Assembly: GCA_037039685.1 (NCBI GenBank) | Contig: JAWNGF010000011.1 | Span: 1,178,001 to 1,242,000, forward strand | Source of the DNA: Ceratobasidium sp. AG-K | Taxonomy: Eukaryota > Basidiomycota > Agaricomycetes > Cantharellales > Ceratobasidiaceae | Length of the DNA: 64,000 bases | Direction of reading: 5' to 3' | Shown: piece by piece, positions 32,969 through 46,045 of the stretch | How positions within the stretch are numbered: position 1 is the stretch's first letter | Layout of the letters: each line of letters starts with the position of its first letter | Notes under the pieces: generated by a model | What the model saw: only the letters and a program-made list of their open reading frames with translations | The model's database searches: none | Told to the model about the DNA's origin: nothing | Position numbers and translations under genes: made by a program

Positions 32969-35161
32969 CTATATCTGTACATTAGATGACGAGGCTACAG
33001 TTTTGCGCGAAGAGAAAAGACTTGAGTATTTAGCATGAGATTTCAAGTCTGGATGTTGGTCAAAGTGGGTAACTATCCTCTCGTAAAGCTCTCTTTTCGT
33101 CACACTGCCATATTCAAGCCCGAGTGTTGCCGCAACATCTCGCAAGTTGGATTTCCGAGCGTGTCTCAGTCCGGCAATGGTGCCACCAAATGTGTGCGTC
33201 GGGTTGCTTACTAGGTTAGACCTAGCAAGGTTCTCGTCACGGGTCCTTTGTTCCTTTGCGGCGTGTTCCCGAGCCTTGTCCGCATTCGCTTTCTGTCTTT
33301 CCTTGACCTGTTCCATGTGTCGCTCTTTCGCCTCGGGCGCTGTTAGGAAGCCGTGTTTCTGACCCTGAAAAACGTTGTCCACGGGTTGTCGCTTCGGCTT
33401 CGTAGTGTGATGTTGTGTAAGCGCGTCGTCAGATCTTGATTTACACGCTGTGCAAGCGTGCAGTGTGCGTTTGCACTACGTTCACCAGCGCTCGCAATCT
33501 CGAACGCCATTACAGCATAGTTCCTCTCTGCTTTGGCCTGTGCAACTTCAGCTTCGAGTTCGGCAATTCGCTTATCGGGATTTGGTGAACAACGGGGTTG
33601 ATTGGCTGTAGATGGGTCCGTGTCACCGCGAACATGCAAGGCTTGCTTTAGCCTTTTACCGGGGTTGAAGATGGTAAGTTATGTATTTAATCTATTCCAT
33701 ATTGATTATGCTCACCAGTCTCGGGTGGTAATAGGCTTGTCTTGTACCAATCGCTCCCCACAGTGTGTGTCAGCCTCGGAGAACCCGACATAGTCAGAAT
33801 CTGACTCGTCGGAATCCTCGGCCTCGCTTTCACCTCCTGTAAAGCTTGCGGATTCAGCAGAGCTCGGGACCTCTTGCGGGTATCCACTGGGCATATGTGA
33901 CAGGTAAGATGTGATGATGCTCGGGGCGTAATCGGCCTCTGTAAAGATGTTGGGATCGACGGGGTAGTGACCAGTGTGTTGCCAGGAATCGGAAACAAGT
34001 TTCGAGGTGAGTGTAGCCTGCCTGATCATCGTATAGTGGTCGATTACATTCGATTTTTCGACAGGCTCATTGTTTGCAGCCATGTTCTCGCACAACTTCG
34101 CCCACACTGCTTGGATCGGCCCGAAGACGCCAACGTCAAGAGGCTGTAGCCGGTGAGTCATTTTTGGAGGCAGGCAGACTAAGAATATGTTGTTGTGGTA
34201 GGCAATTGTTCGCATATTGTCTGTGATATGGGAGCCGTGGCCATCAAGCAAAAGTATAATTGGCCGGCCACTTGTATTTCGTGCCTGCGCCTGAGGGATA
34301 AATTGACCCTCAAACCACTGCTCGGTGAGCACATTGTCGGTCCAGCCATTCTCACTAAGCCCTACTCTGATGCATGCAGTCAGACACGCGATTGCTCATT
34401 GAGTGACGAAACAGAACTTACCCGCCAACCATGTTATTATCCCACCAACACCCCAGACTCCCATTGGTTAAAATGAAAGCTGGCTTGATTGGTGCTGTGC
34501 CATCTGCACATCCAACCTCGATAATTGTAACCAGCTCGAGTGAGTCGCGTTTGACCCGGTAGTAGTTTTTCTGACCAGACCCAAAGTAGAAGCGGCGCCG
34601 ACTGCCATGTCGCCCACCCCCGAGTTGAATTCCCTTCTCATCCATGTTGTATATATTGGTTGGTGGGATTGCATACTCAGTGAGTATCTCCTTCCACATC
34701 TCCAGGTGCGATTGTACGGTTTTTTTGTTGAAACCTGAGGCACGTTTAGGATCAAGTCCTGTGGCGCGCTTGAAGCAAAGGGATGATTTGTGCCGCTCAA
34801 AAAACGCTCGGTGCCAATGTCGACCAACCTGTCCTCCATCCAAAAAGGTATTTGCATATGCTGACACCTCTTCCTTCGACATTGGGAGCCCTGAAACACC
34901 TCGCAGGACTATCAGCTTGACGAGTGCGTCCTCCTGTTCCGCAGTGAGAAGCTGCTGGGATACATGTGCATCCTTGCGATCTGGACGACCATTGAGACGT
35001 GCAGATAAGGTGGAACTGGGCACATCATGCTTCCGAGCAATTGCTCGGTCTGAGACCTTGGATGGCCTCCCTGGAGCTCGCGCCTCACGGACTGCCCGGG
35101 CAACCGCTGCCTCTCTGTCCCTAGCGCGTTTTTTCTGGTAGTTTTTGTATGTATTACCCAT
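32969..35161 (-). CDS. Pogo-type DDE transposase with coiled-coil C-terminal extension
   Basis: Catalyses cut-and-paste transposition of the element that contains it. The ATG at 35161 begins 'MGNTYKNYQKKRARDREA'. A helix-turn-helix follows ('GRPSKVSDRAIARKHDVPSS'), then a CENP-B-type second HTH region ('LPMSKEEVSAYANTFLD', 'GRHWHRAFFERH') and the DDE/DDD nuclease: first Asp in 'NIYNMDEKGIQLG', second in 'ILLLDGHGSHIT', third in 'RLQPLDVGVFGP'. Introns: about 34430-34370, one near 33715-33655, and a 48-nt one ending near 33397. After the nuclease there is an acidic Ser/Glu/Asp stretch, then a charged coiled-coil-like region ('KRIAELEAEVAQAKAERNY') and a Lys/Arg/Glu-rich C-terminus. The long C-terminal extension is bigger than in minimal Fot1 transposases. 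Confidence 0.9.
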
Positions 35162-35657
35162 GGTTACACTATTAATGTTTTAGTCGTGTGCTTTAACTAT
35201 GGTAAAATGTTTTTATATGGCCTACTAGACGGGGTTTCAGACGTTGTTCGTCGAGAGTGATTTGTGACTAAGCAGCCATCAGCAATCATCGGCACAACCA
35301 GGCAAACTTTCGGAAACAATTATCGTGTCAGTATCTGGTACTTATAGATGTATTTTAAAGGTTTCGGATAGTGAAATCTATACTATATGAGGCTCGGAGA
35401 GCACAATGAGTTGGGTCGATTTAACAAAATCGGCATGTCCACTTTGTCGGGACCAGATCAAAACTCGGAGGGGTTAGTTTTGCTGCTTGTCCAGCGCTCA
35501 TCTGTTTGCTAAGCCACTACATGGCGACAATGTATATGTATATGTATATAATTTAGGAGCTTGACATCCATAGAGTAGACAGGAGACATTTCGACATATT
35601 TGAATCACTGACACGGGAAAAAAGCCAGTTGTCCCCCTTCCTTCACCAAATCACGTG

Positions 35658-35683
35658 GTGTCCCGGTACCCGGGCAGCTCTAG
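35658..35683 (-). repeat. Terminal inverted repeat, right
   Basis: Exact reverse complement of the left repeat. A CACGTG lies immediately inside it (near 35653). Confidence 0.95.
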
Positions 35684-35685
35684 TA
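35684..35685. repeat. TA target-site duplication, right
   Basis: The TA directly outside the right TIR matches the left flank. Confidence 0.85.
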
Positions 35686-36248
35686 TTCCAAATCACAAAC
35701 TGAAACGCAGATATCAACTAGGCACAATCGGAACAAGATGCATCAAGGACTTCAGGGGGTTCCTTGGTTGTGGACCTCATTCCTCGATCGCTCTACTCCG
35801 GTAGCTTCGAACCATGCTGCTGTATACATGCAATCGTGGGCTCATCCTGCGCTATGGTAGCATATATTTAGATTCATACCTCCGTGGTTATTGTGGTAGT
35901 GAGCCGCTAAGAAAACTTGAGCACTGCGGTGAATTCAAGAAGTATCAAAGGAACGCAGAGTAGAGAATGTATAATTGTGTAATTATTTTGTTGAAGTTGT
36001 GTGCTTCCACACGACTATTACACATCTCAAAAGATTGTGTCATGCGGATTTGGTGATGGAAATATTGTGGCGCGATCGTCACGTGCCTAAGTGAGTTTGA
36101 TGATTCGAAATTGACACTTCTGCACGCAACCATCATCTGTTTATGGACTCTGGTTTCGAAACTGCGAGCATCTAGCCATTAGCATTGTACTTCGTACACG
36201 CCACCCAAGGTCTATGGTTTTGAAGCTCCTCGATATCTTCTAGCTACC
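35686..36248. promoter_or_regulatory. TEL1 upstream region
   Basis: The 560 bp between the transposon and the TEL1 start. It is AT-rich in part. Only small open frames without motifs are seen. Confidence 0.35.
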
Positions 36249-39200
36249 ATGTCCCAGGATATTTCCACCGCGTTGGAGCTGCTCGTCGGCAAGACGATTC
36301 GTGACCGTACAGAAGGGATGAGAATTTTGCAGGATCTCCTCAAACGCGATAGCGTAATCAATAATGTCGACGAGAGAGGAGATGGAAAGGCCTGGCTTTA
36401 CATTTTTCAAAAGGTGTTCCCACTGATACTCGACGAACGAGACAAATACATGAAAAGTTTGGGCGAGAAAGCAACCAAAAGAACCACCAACGACGCGTCG
36501 ACTCGACTTGAGAAGGCGGCAAGTTTCCTCCGTTGGCTGACCGAAAGGAGTGTGGCGAACCTCAATCGCCGAGTCATCAAGCCTTTGATTGTCCATTTGA
36601 CCCAAATGATCATTCACAACGGCGCGGTATTTACTCCCGTGGCTCTTTCATATGTCAAGGCCCTTCGGACCATCGCCGAATTCCGCCCGCATCTGGATCA
36701 CCTTGACATGGATACATGGGCACATCTAGTGGCGCTAGCATTTGCAGCCGTATTGGGAAATCGCCTCTCCCACAAGCTGACTCTAGAGGATCTCTCCGAC
36801 GAAATCGAGCCCCATGAAGACGAGGAAAAAGGGTCGGATGACGAGGCCGAAACTGTGGTTAGCCCTCGCCGAAAGCGGCAAAGAATCATGTCCCCTCTTG
36901 CCAAAACCGCTTCCTCGTCCATTGCCCACTTGAAATCCTTTCGCCTCGATCAGATCGAATTCGTAGCTCTAATTCGGGCCTTGCTGGGTCATCCCAACGC
37001 CTCTTTCATGATAACTTCGATCCCCGGTGCTTCACGGACTCTCCTGAAATATTTTTGCCAGTATTTTAGCCAATATCCAGCTGAGGGCACCGCTCACCAG
37101 GACGCAGTGTGGGCACTGAACTCTGTGCTACTAAGCCTTGAGCTGAACCGGTCGCGCGAGCTAGTGACGTTCGGGGCCAAGCTGTGGTCCCCTTTACTTG
37201 ACTTATGGAGTACCAAGACCCGGTCGATCAAGGAAGGCCTTGTGCTCACGTTTAACATATTAATGCCTTTGATGATGGAGAACAATGACTCGGGTTTCCC
37301 GAGAGTAGAGTCGCTGGCGCGCCTGGGCGTAGTGCTCGATTCGGAGCCAGATAACCGCTCTGGACTCGAGGGTTTATCTTTGGATTCCCTTCGACTCCAG
37401 ATATTACGGGGACAAGCAGCTGCCTTCGAAGCCAAGTCGTTTAGATATGGTGCCGACTTTACTGCATCGAATGCACTATCTTGGGTTGCTTTGCAGCTCC
37501 AAGCGGATTGTATAGCTAAGGTCAGCTGAGTTTATTTTGATAGAAATGGCCAGTCTGCTCAAGTCGGTCGCAGACCCTTTTGTTTACAACTCCAGTCCCC
37601 AACACGCCTCGTCGAGGGGGCAAAAGTCTCCGACTGTCGAACCCGGTTCTGTCTCTTCTATCACAAATTAAGGCGGTACCCTCGACGAGGAATTACCGGT
37701 TACAGGTATTGCTGTTCTTGATTGATGGACACTGGAATGGCCTCTCTCCCTCAATCAAGGCCGACATATGTTCTACTCTCTTGTCCTTTTTCTCCCAAGA
37801 CGATCACCTTTCGTCCTCATGGGCCTTTCTTTGTTGTGCAGCGATCGCTTGCGCGGAAGAACCATCGAAACCATCTCCATCTCGATCGACCTCCGAGGAT
37901 ATTTTAGCCTTCTGGAGCCACGCCATCCGAAAAACAAGTGTTGCTCTAGAATGCAGAGCTGCGTGTCATGCAGCGAACGCAATCGCTCGGAATGGGCACT
38001 TGGATGACCAAACGCTTTTTAGGGATATCGAAGCATTTACGTCGGATTTACTTGTGCAGGGACCAGCCTTCCCCCACGATAGTGTGTGTGCGTTTCTTGT
38101 CGAGTGCCTACGTGTCGCCAGTCGTGATGTTCGCCTATACCGAATGCAGCTGGAAGATAAGGTGCTTGGTTGGCTGTCCGAGTCTTGGAATATTACCGAG
38201 TCCGTACGCAATCATACGCGAACGCGCCTCGACACACATTTCCCATCCGACATCCTCGAGCTTCTGCAGATTGCTTGCACGATCACGCGGCGCGCACTCC
38301 CCATTTCCTCTACTCTTCTTCCGGATTGTGCAACGACGGAAGTTACGCTGGAACGCCATAAGACTCGCCTAATCCGCGACTTTCTTGTCTCTGCCCAACT
38401 CCCCAAGTTTCATTCTAGAAACCACCGCGCACTTATCCCCAATGAGTCTGCTTCATCCGACCCGCTCCATCGTGTATCCGACGTCCCCGAGGCCGAATTG
38501 GTAGCTCCAAACGACCGCGCCCGCAAATCCTCTTCGTTCCTCTTGAAGTCACTGGACGCACTACTAGCGGAGTGGGACTCTGCAAAGGATGCAACAATGA
38601 TGTCACGTGAATCCGCGCACAGGGCTGCAGGTTTAGTGTGCCTTGCCCTTTGGTTTGAGGCGTCGCTCGTCTCTGATGGGATGAGGTCAAATCCCCGCGT
38701 CATAAAGGCGGCTTGCTCACTTACTCGAAGAATAACTCCTTGTGCGTCTGCGCCGAGATGGACTGCAGAAGAACGTGCCATAATACTACTGGCGTTTGAC
38801 ACACTCGTCGAGGACGGAGGAGAATGTGCCGAGCACACACCTTGGAAAGGGATTCTCGATCCTGATGTTGATACCGGCATCAAGCGTCGAGCTCTTGCTG
38901 AAATGATGCGTCAAAATGGTCCAACTAGTGAAGAGAAAATGCAGGTGCATCGAGAGATATTGAAGAAAATTTGGCGCTCCGCAGATGTATGTGTTATATC
39001 AGGCTTGGAATCTGTTACGAGAATATTGACACGAAGGTCTTCAGGTCCAGGACGCATTTACAGACCTGGGGAGGTTCTTGCGGCAATCCCTTTACAGTCT
39101 GAAGCCCGCGAACCCAAGTGAGGGAAAGGCCACGGATTTGGATGCCGATGGATTTTCTGAAATTAGAACTGCCAATTCCGAGTCCAATGTACGCGCAGCC

Positions 39201-42200
39201 GATACTGGGTCACTTTCACGGGCAGCTGGAGCTCTTGTATCCTTCGCCACTCGTTTTTTGACCGCTGCGCCCATGCTCCAGTCTCCGAGTCTGGAACCAA
39301 CTCGCGACCGTGAAATTTTGGAATTCTTACAGTCTTGTGATGGCTTGGCCTTTTTCACTCTAGCCCCAGAGGTTTTCGAATGTGTGCGCCGACAGTATCT
39401 CCACATGAGCACATCCAGCTTGGAAGGCACCCTCGACCACCTTGGAGAACTGCTCAAGTCTTATGCTCATCCACGTTGCGAGAAGATGCAGTTGATTGTT
39501 CTGGCGTTTTTGGATTGTACTATGCCTGTCTGGACCCGCGAAGGCGAAGTTGAAAAGGAGTCCGGCGTTCAGTCGCGTGCCTTGCTTCACTGGCTTTCTG
39601 AAATGCTGGTAACCCAGAAAATCTTCTCCTGGAAAGCAAGAGATAGGCTCACCGTTCTAATGAGCAAATATCTTAAACTTGATCCACAGCAATCCGTATG
39701 GTCTCTCCCGTCGAACGATGATGACGAGACGCTCTCATCAGAGTATCTTCCGGGAACAATGCTCGTCAATTTGGGCACCGATTGCGATGTTCGCGTACGG
39801 TTTCGAGCTGCCGAAGCTACCGCGGGAGTATTCAGGTCGTTGAAATATACGGAGACCAACCCCATGTCCTTCTACCAAGACGTAAGGGCGCAACTTTCGG
39901 TATCTACCGATGAGTAGGTTGTTTTGATCTTGTCGGGAATTTAGCTAACATGTTTAATTAGCTTTGAGGGAATGCTTACCCGCTTCATCGCCTTGGGCAA
40001 TGTGATGGTTGTTAGTTCTTCCGTTCGGAGGGGCCCGTATTGGCATTTGCTTGAGACTTGCTACCATTCGACCGCTTTCAGCCGACACATGGAGTCGATA
40101 CTCATTGCGGTGGCGGACCGGATGGGCTTGACAAACCTTTCCCAATTGTTCGAGGCTTATGCATCCCAGATCGCTTTTTCGACTTTTTTGGCCAAAAAGG
40201 ACTTCGCCCATATTCCTAGCCACCTCCTGGGGTACAGGTCTAACAAGAACCGCATCGAGGAATCGTTTAAACTCGTCGGGCCTACTCTTCTGCTCGCCGG
40301 CGGCCTCAGGGAACCCGTCTCCCATGGGATCAAGCAGTTCCAAGCTCTCTGTAAAAGCATCGGCATTTCCGAATCCGAAGGCTTGAGGAGCTGTTTTCAC
40401 GACGTTGTTGGGCTTTCCATTGTTTTTTACCACGACGAAAGCCTAGACGAAACTACGAGTCGTCTGTCCCTCGAAGCGACGGCTGACCTCAAAGACGTAA
40501 TCCTGAAACGCGCCAATGATGCTTGTCCCCCCGACGAAACCTCGCAGGATTACCTGATTAGGAATGCCCCGCAGATTGTGGTCTCCATTGCTCGGACGAT
40601 CAACGGAGCTCCAGACGAAGACATTATCGGCGCTTTCCAACAGCAGGGCAAGGCGGGGGCAGCCAAAGATTTCGAGACATTCCAGTACTATTGGGGTGAC
40701 GAGGATTTCCCAGTTCATGATCCGGTGTTGCCTGCCTTCGAGCCGCGGACAGTTATTGCGTCGCTCTTTTGGTTTTTGGAGAGCCACTCGTCGCTTTTCG
40801 TCGAATCTCATCTGGCTTACCATGTTGCGCATCGCTTATTTACAGCCATTAACAAGTCGCCTCTGGTTAACGAACAACTTCGGCTGTTACGTGCGCTGAG
40901 CGTCGTTGTTGCCTGCCTGAAGCCGTTTCGGAAGGACTGGATACTGCTTCGCACGTTGATCCATGGTTACTCTCTACTCCTAACGCAACCCGATCTCGCT
41001 CGTATGGCCCAGTCAGCTCTGGACTGGTGCCTCGCCTTCATACCCAAGCACGTAACCGCGATCACGTCCGGCTCTCCGAGGCTCGAGGTTCTAGGTAGAA
41101 TGGGTCGCATAGCCTACGATTATACCCGAGAGAACGACGAATTCATGCGTCATCTTGGCGATAAACTTATGGACTGGGTAGAAGGTGTCACCGCTAAGCT
41201 CGAAGAGGAGGCTTCAAAATCGACTGGGGATTCCCAATATCTCCATCCGGAAATCCTTAACGTCCTGGCACTTTGGCCTAGGCAGCTCAAATACCCCGAA
41301 CTCGTAGGCCGCGCCGAGGAACTGGACTCTGAGAACATGTCTTACATTCTTCAGCATTATGCATCCAATGCCAGTAAATTCCGAACGGTCCACCGACTCC
41401 TGTCGATCGCGCACAGCGACGAAGCCCGGCAATCCACCTTTGCAAAGGCTGATTTTTGGCACCTCAAATCATGCATCCCACCTCCCGCCGAGATCCAAAG
41501 TGAGGATGCTACGGCGTTTACCGAGCTACTTTTCCTGAACAAGGGGAATATCCGAGCTTTAACCTCCGACCGGCATGATGCCCACTCCGTGGATGCGATA
41601 CACCGCACATACGTAGCCAAAAACAAACGGGATTCGACTTCGCCTTTGTTGGCCATCCTGGTAGTTTTATTTGACTTGGTCTATTCGGAAGATCCGTCCA
41701 AGGTCTTCACAGCATACCAAACCATCGGCAGGCTCTCGAGTCTCGAAGTAGATATCACAAACTTTCCGGGTACTCCATCGGTTCCTAGGAGCGTTCAGAA
41801 CGAGCGCTTGGTGTATCCTCGACATGCAGAAACCCTACTATCTATCCCACCTCGGTCCCTCGATGAATTGCCAACAGCCGAGGATCTTAAACCATCTGCT
41901 AACGATTACTCGTCGTGGATTCGTACTCTGAGCTCCTACTTTTGTGCTGTGCTATCGACCATCAAAGGCCAGGAATTCTTTGCTCAGCTAGTAGCTATCG
42001 TACAGATGGACGAAGTCTTGGCCAAACAACTTCTCCCAGTTTTGGTTCATGCCATCCTTCAGCATGAAGATCATCAACTAGGAGGGCAAAAAGAGAATTA
42101 TAGCGAACAATCTGCGCGGTCGCGAATCTCTGCCTATTTCACGGGAGTACTCGCACAGGATTCTATCACTCCCGCAATTATTGGGTGCCTCATTCAGGTG

Positions 42201-45200
42201 GTGTTGCATCTGCGAAACTTTTATCCGCTCTCTGCAATTGAACCCCGAGACATGTTGGCATACAATCACTGGCTGGACATCGACCACAGGTTGCTTAGCG
42301 AGGGTGCTCTCCGTTGTGGGGCTTATACGACTGCCATTCTTTTCCTGGAACTCTACGAGGATCGAGCTCACGACTTTCCCAACGACCTTGTCAAACGCAG
42401 CACAGAAGCGATCTTATATGATATCTACAGCCATATCGACGAGCCAGACGGCTTTTACGGAATCAAGAGTGACGACGTCCAAACCCATCTCATCCGCCGT
42501 TTCCACCACGAAGGCCGCTGGGATAAGGCATTCCAATTTCTGGGGGCGATGTTCGAAAGCCCCGGTGCGTCAAGTTCTAGTACTCCAGGCGTTTTGCATT
42601 CCTTACGGTCGTTCGGCTTCGATAACATGGCGATTACGATGATCAATGGGTCGAAGAATGCCGAAGTGCCCTCCACAGAGGATGGGTATACTCTTGGTTG
42701 GCGAACAGAGACATGGGACCTTCCCGTTGCATCAGACAATCTTCCTCCAGGATCGTCCCTGTATTGTGCTTTGCGAGCTGTGCACCAGGAGCGGGATCCA
42801 GCCGTTGTGCAACTTCGTGTCTGTGATGCTCGACGCAGTGAAATGGAACGCCTTCGGGAACTCGGCTCAGAGGACATGTCTCACATCAAAAAATCGATTC
42901 GCGCTCTCATGTGCATCGGAGAAGTCCGAAAATTCCTGCAACAAAGTCAGCCCGACCAGAGCGTGGATAGTAAAGAGTTCTCCCAGATTTCATCAGAATT
43001 TGAGTAAGTACCGCTCTTCTCGCTTCTTGAGCACCTTGGCCTCAATCCACCCATTATTAGATTTGACGACTACGAGTCCTTAGTTGCCACCCGGCTGTCC
43101 CTACTCCGGGCCAGCGTACACAAGAGCAGAGCTCTTCAGATCGGAAACATAGAATCGGATTCAACTAAACATCTCATCAACTCTGAGCAGGATTTATTGA
43201 TCAGTCTTTCCGAAGCCGCTCGCGACTCCCAAAAATCTCAAATCGCTCTCAACTCTATCACACGGGCGAACACTGAAGGGCGAAAGAACGACTTTAGATT
43301 TGCTCAGGAGTTTGCGAGCGTAATGTGGGCTCATCAAGAGCAAAAGATGGCAGTTGAGTTCTTGAAACAATTTCTAGCTCGACCTGCGGACAAACGCAAG
43401 AAGTCATCGAAGGACATCGTCCCTACCGCACAACTGTTGTCTCTGATGGTACGTCCAATACACCTACATCTAAAATTCGCTAATTAGGCCGCAGGGGACT
43501 TGGACCTCGAACGCTCGCCTCGAGCAACCGATGGACATTCGAGAGAAATACTTTGGACGAGCTGAGGAAATGCTCAGGGAGTTACACCAGCACCCCTCAC
43601 ATGCCGTTATTTACCATCGCTACGCCAAGTTTGCTGAGGAGCAGTACGACACCGCAATCCGATTCTCTCCGGAAGTCAAACGCCTCAAAGCCAGGATGGA
43701 TCGCAAAAAGAACGAACTTACCCAAATCGGCGAAAGTCTCAAGAGGTCCCTCGGAAACGCCCAACTGACTCAGCAGCAGCGCAAATCCCAAGCCCTCCTC
43801 AAGGCCGACACAGAGCAATTTGACCGGCACACAAAATCACAGCGCGTGTTTCTGGAGTTGGCGATCGAGATGTACGCGAGATGCCTGGTCGCGGATGACT
43901 CTCAGAACAACGATACCATCATTCGATTCTGCTCCCTTTGGTTCGCCAACTTTTCAGACGAGGGCTTGAATCACTCGGTTTTACGACAGGCTCTCGAACA
44001 GATACCTTCGCATAAATTTGTCTTCCTCGCCCATCAGATCTCTGCTCGCTTATCCACGGCATCCGACGCAAGCCATACGAACATCCGGCATCTCATGGCT
44101 CGCCTGTGTCACCACCATCCGTTCCACACTCTATACCAGGTATATGCGCTCGCATCCACAAGTTCAGGCGCTGCCGTGGGCTCGGCAAGCCGCCGGCAGT
44201 CACGCGTTACTACCAGTGATCCGCACTCGGTCACAAAGCGCGACGAGGCCGCTAGAGCGATCTTGGAACAGCTCCAAAGAGATCAAGTCGTCGGCAAACG
44301 AGTTCAGCAGTTTATTCGGTTATGTAATGCATGCCTCCAATGGGCAAAGTACTCGCTGAAGCAGGACAAGGCGCTCAAGGAAAGCAAGAACAAGGTCGTC
44401 CCTCAGCAGTTGGAACTCGCCAAGCTCAAGGACCTTGATGTTCCCGTTTCGACTGCGGTCACGCCTATCGATATGACTTGCAGGTACGAAGATGGTATTG
44501 TCCGAGTACAACGCTACGGGAGCCGGTTTTCGACGGCGGGTGGAATCAATCTTCCGAAGATAAATGACTGCATTGGCGAAGATGGGGAGCGGTATAAGCA
44601 ACTGGTATGTGGTATGGATATCTGGCTTCACCCAAAATTCTCACGGGCCTACAGTTCAAGGGAGAAGGCGAAGACGACTTGCGACAGGATGCGGTCATGG
44701 AACAGGTTTTCGAGCTGGTCAATATTTTACTAGACCGGGATCGGGCAAGCAAGAGGCGCAATCTCAGTGTTCGAACCTACAAGGTCATCCCGCTCGCCGC
44801 TCAAGCCGGACTCTTGGAGTTTGTAACGAACACCATGCCAATCGGCGTATGGCTTCTGAACGCCCATAGAAAGCAAGTTCTTCTTGTTACGGCTAACCTT
44901 AGCGATTCACTAATCTCGACTATAGGTACAATCCAAAAGACTGGCCGCCTCCTCAATGCAACGAAAACCTCCGCAAAGCGCGCGCAACGGCAAAACCTCA
45001 AGTACTACTTTCCGTTTTCAACGACATCCGGAAACACTTCAAGCCGGTCATGCGCCACTTTTTCACCGAGGCGCACAAGCTCCCGACTGCTTGGTTCGAT
45101 ATGCGACTGAATTACCAGCGCTCGGTTGCTACTACGTCAATTGTCGGGCATGTGCTGGGACTTGGGGATCGCCACTTGTCGAATATCCTGATTCACAATA

Positions 45201-45825
45201 TGACTGGAGAGGTGGTGCATATCGATCTTGGTATTGCATTTGATCAGGTTAGTTGGTGCATCCAATTTCGACCCCTGCTTGTGCTAACCCTTGAATAGGG
45301 CCGACTATTGCCTATTCCCGAAACCGTTCCCTTCCGGCTTACTGCAGATATAGTCGACGGGCTTGGATCCACCGGCGCAGATGGCGTTTTCCGACGGTGT
45401 GCTGAAGAGACACTCCGGGTATTACGTGATCAAGCGAGTGTCATCAAGACCATTTTGGAAGTGTTCAATCACGATCCGCTCCATTCATGGTATGCAAGGC
45501 GCGAGGGAACACACGAAAAATTTATAACATCTTTCTACTAGGTCTGCTGCCCCAGTCAAGATCAAACATATCCAGGGAACGGCAGAAACCGATACGGATG
45601 GCGTGGGACTTGATAGCGCCGAGGCCGAAGCAGCTGATCGAGCGCTCTCGTCTGTTGCGCGGAAGCTCGATACCTCGATGAGCGTAGAATACACCGTTAA
45701 TGATTTGATCGCGACCGCGACAGATCCAGGGAATTTATCACAACTGTTTGCGGGTACGTGAGCATGCGAGTTCTGCGCCCGTCAGATACTAATTTCGACT
45801 CATAGGCTGGAATCCACACGTTTGA
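36249..45825 (+). CDS. tel1: Tel1/ATM serine/threonine kinase
   Basis: PI3K-related kinase that responds to DNA double-strand breaks through Mre11-Rad50-Xrs2/Nbs1 and maintains telomeres. The ATG at 36249 is followed at once by the TAN motif region ('[20 protein letters not shown]'), specific to ATM/Tel1. A long helical-repeat body of about 2,300 residues follows (one exon alone, 39972-43004, has about 1,010 codons), then the FAT domain ('[18 protein letters not shown]'). The kinase domain has '[19 protein letters not shown]', the catalytic loop '[12 protein letters not shown]', the metal-binding '[12 protein letters not shown]' and '[14 protein letters not shown]'. It ends with FATC '[16 protein letters not shown]'. 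About eleven introns; the one at 44874-44926 has a GC donor. The predicted length, near 3,000 residues, is normal. All key residues are present and no frame break was seen. Confidence 0.94.
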
Positions 45826-46045
45826 TACCCTTTTTGTCCAGACATTTGTAAATACCACTTAAACTGCATAGTCTGATAACCTATCATAATATTATCCGCG
45901 CTTTCACGTCTTACAAACCAGCCCGCATGCCTCTCACTTCACAATGGATTTTGGATAACATTGCATAGGAATAGACACATCATGAAGCTTAAAGCATACA
46001 AGCAACGAAACCATCGCCCCCGACACCCAACTACGGTCGCAACGC
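45826..46045. other. Convergent 3' intergenic, TEL1 and RPS4
   Basis: The 220 bp between two convergent genes. It must contain both 3' ends. No gene is seen. Confidence 0.5.

Larger units (their letters stand above)
32679..35683 (-). mobile_element. Pogo/Fot1-type DNA transposon, complete
   Basis: A 3,005-bp element bounded by perfect 26-bp terminal inverted repeats (32679-32704 and 35658-35683, outermost bases CTAGAGCTGCCC) and flanked on both sides by TA (32677-32678 and 35684-35685), the target duplication typical of Tc1/mariner/pogo elements. It carries one multi-exon transposase gene on the minus strand with an open frame and an intact catalytic triad. Identical TIRs and an open transposase suggest recent insertion. 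It sits between PSO2 and TEL1 without cutting either. Confidence 0.93.
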
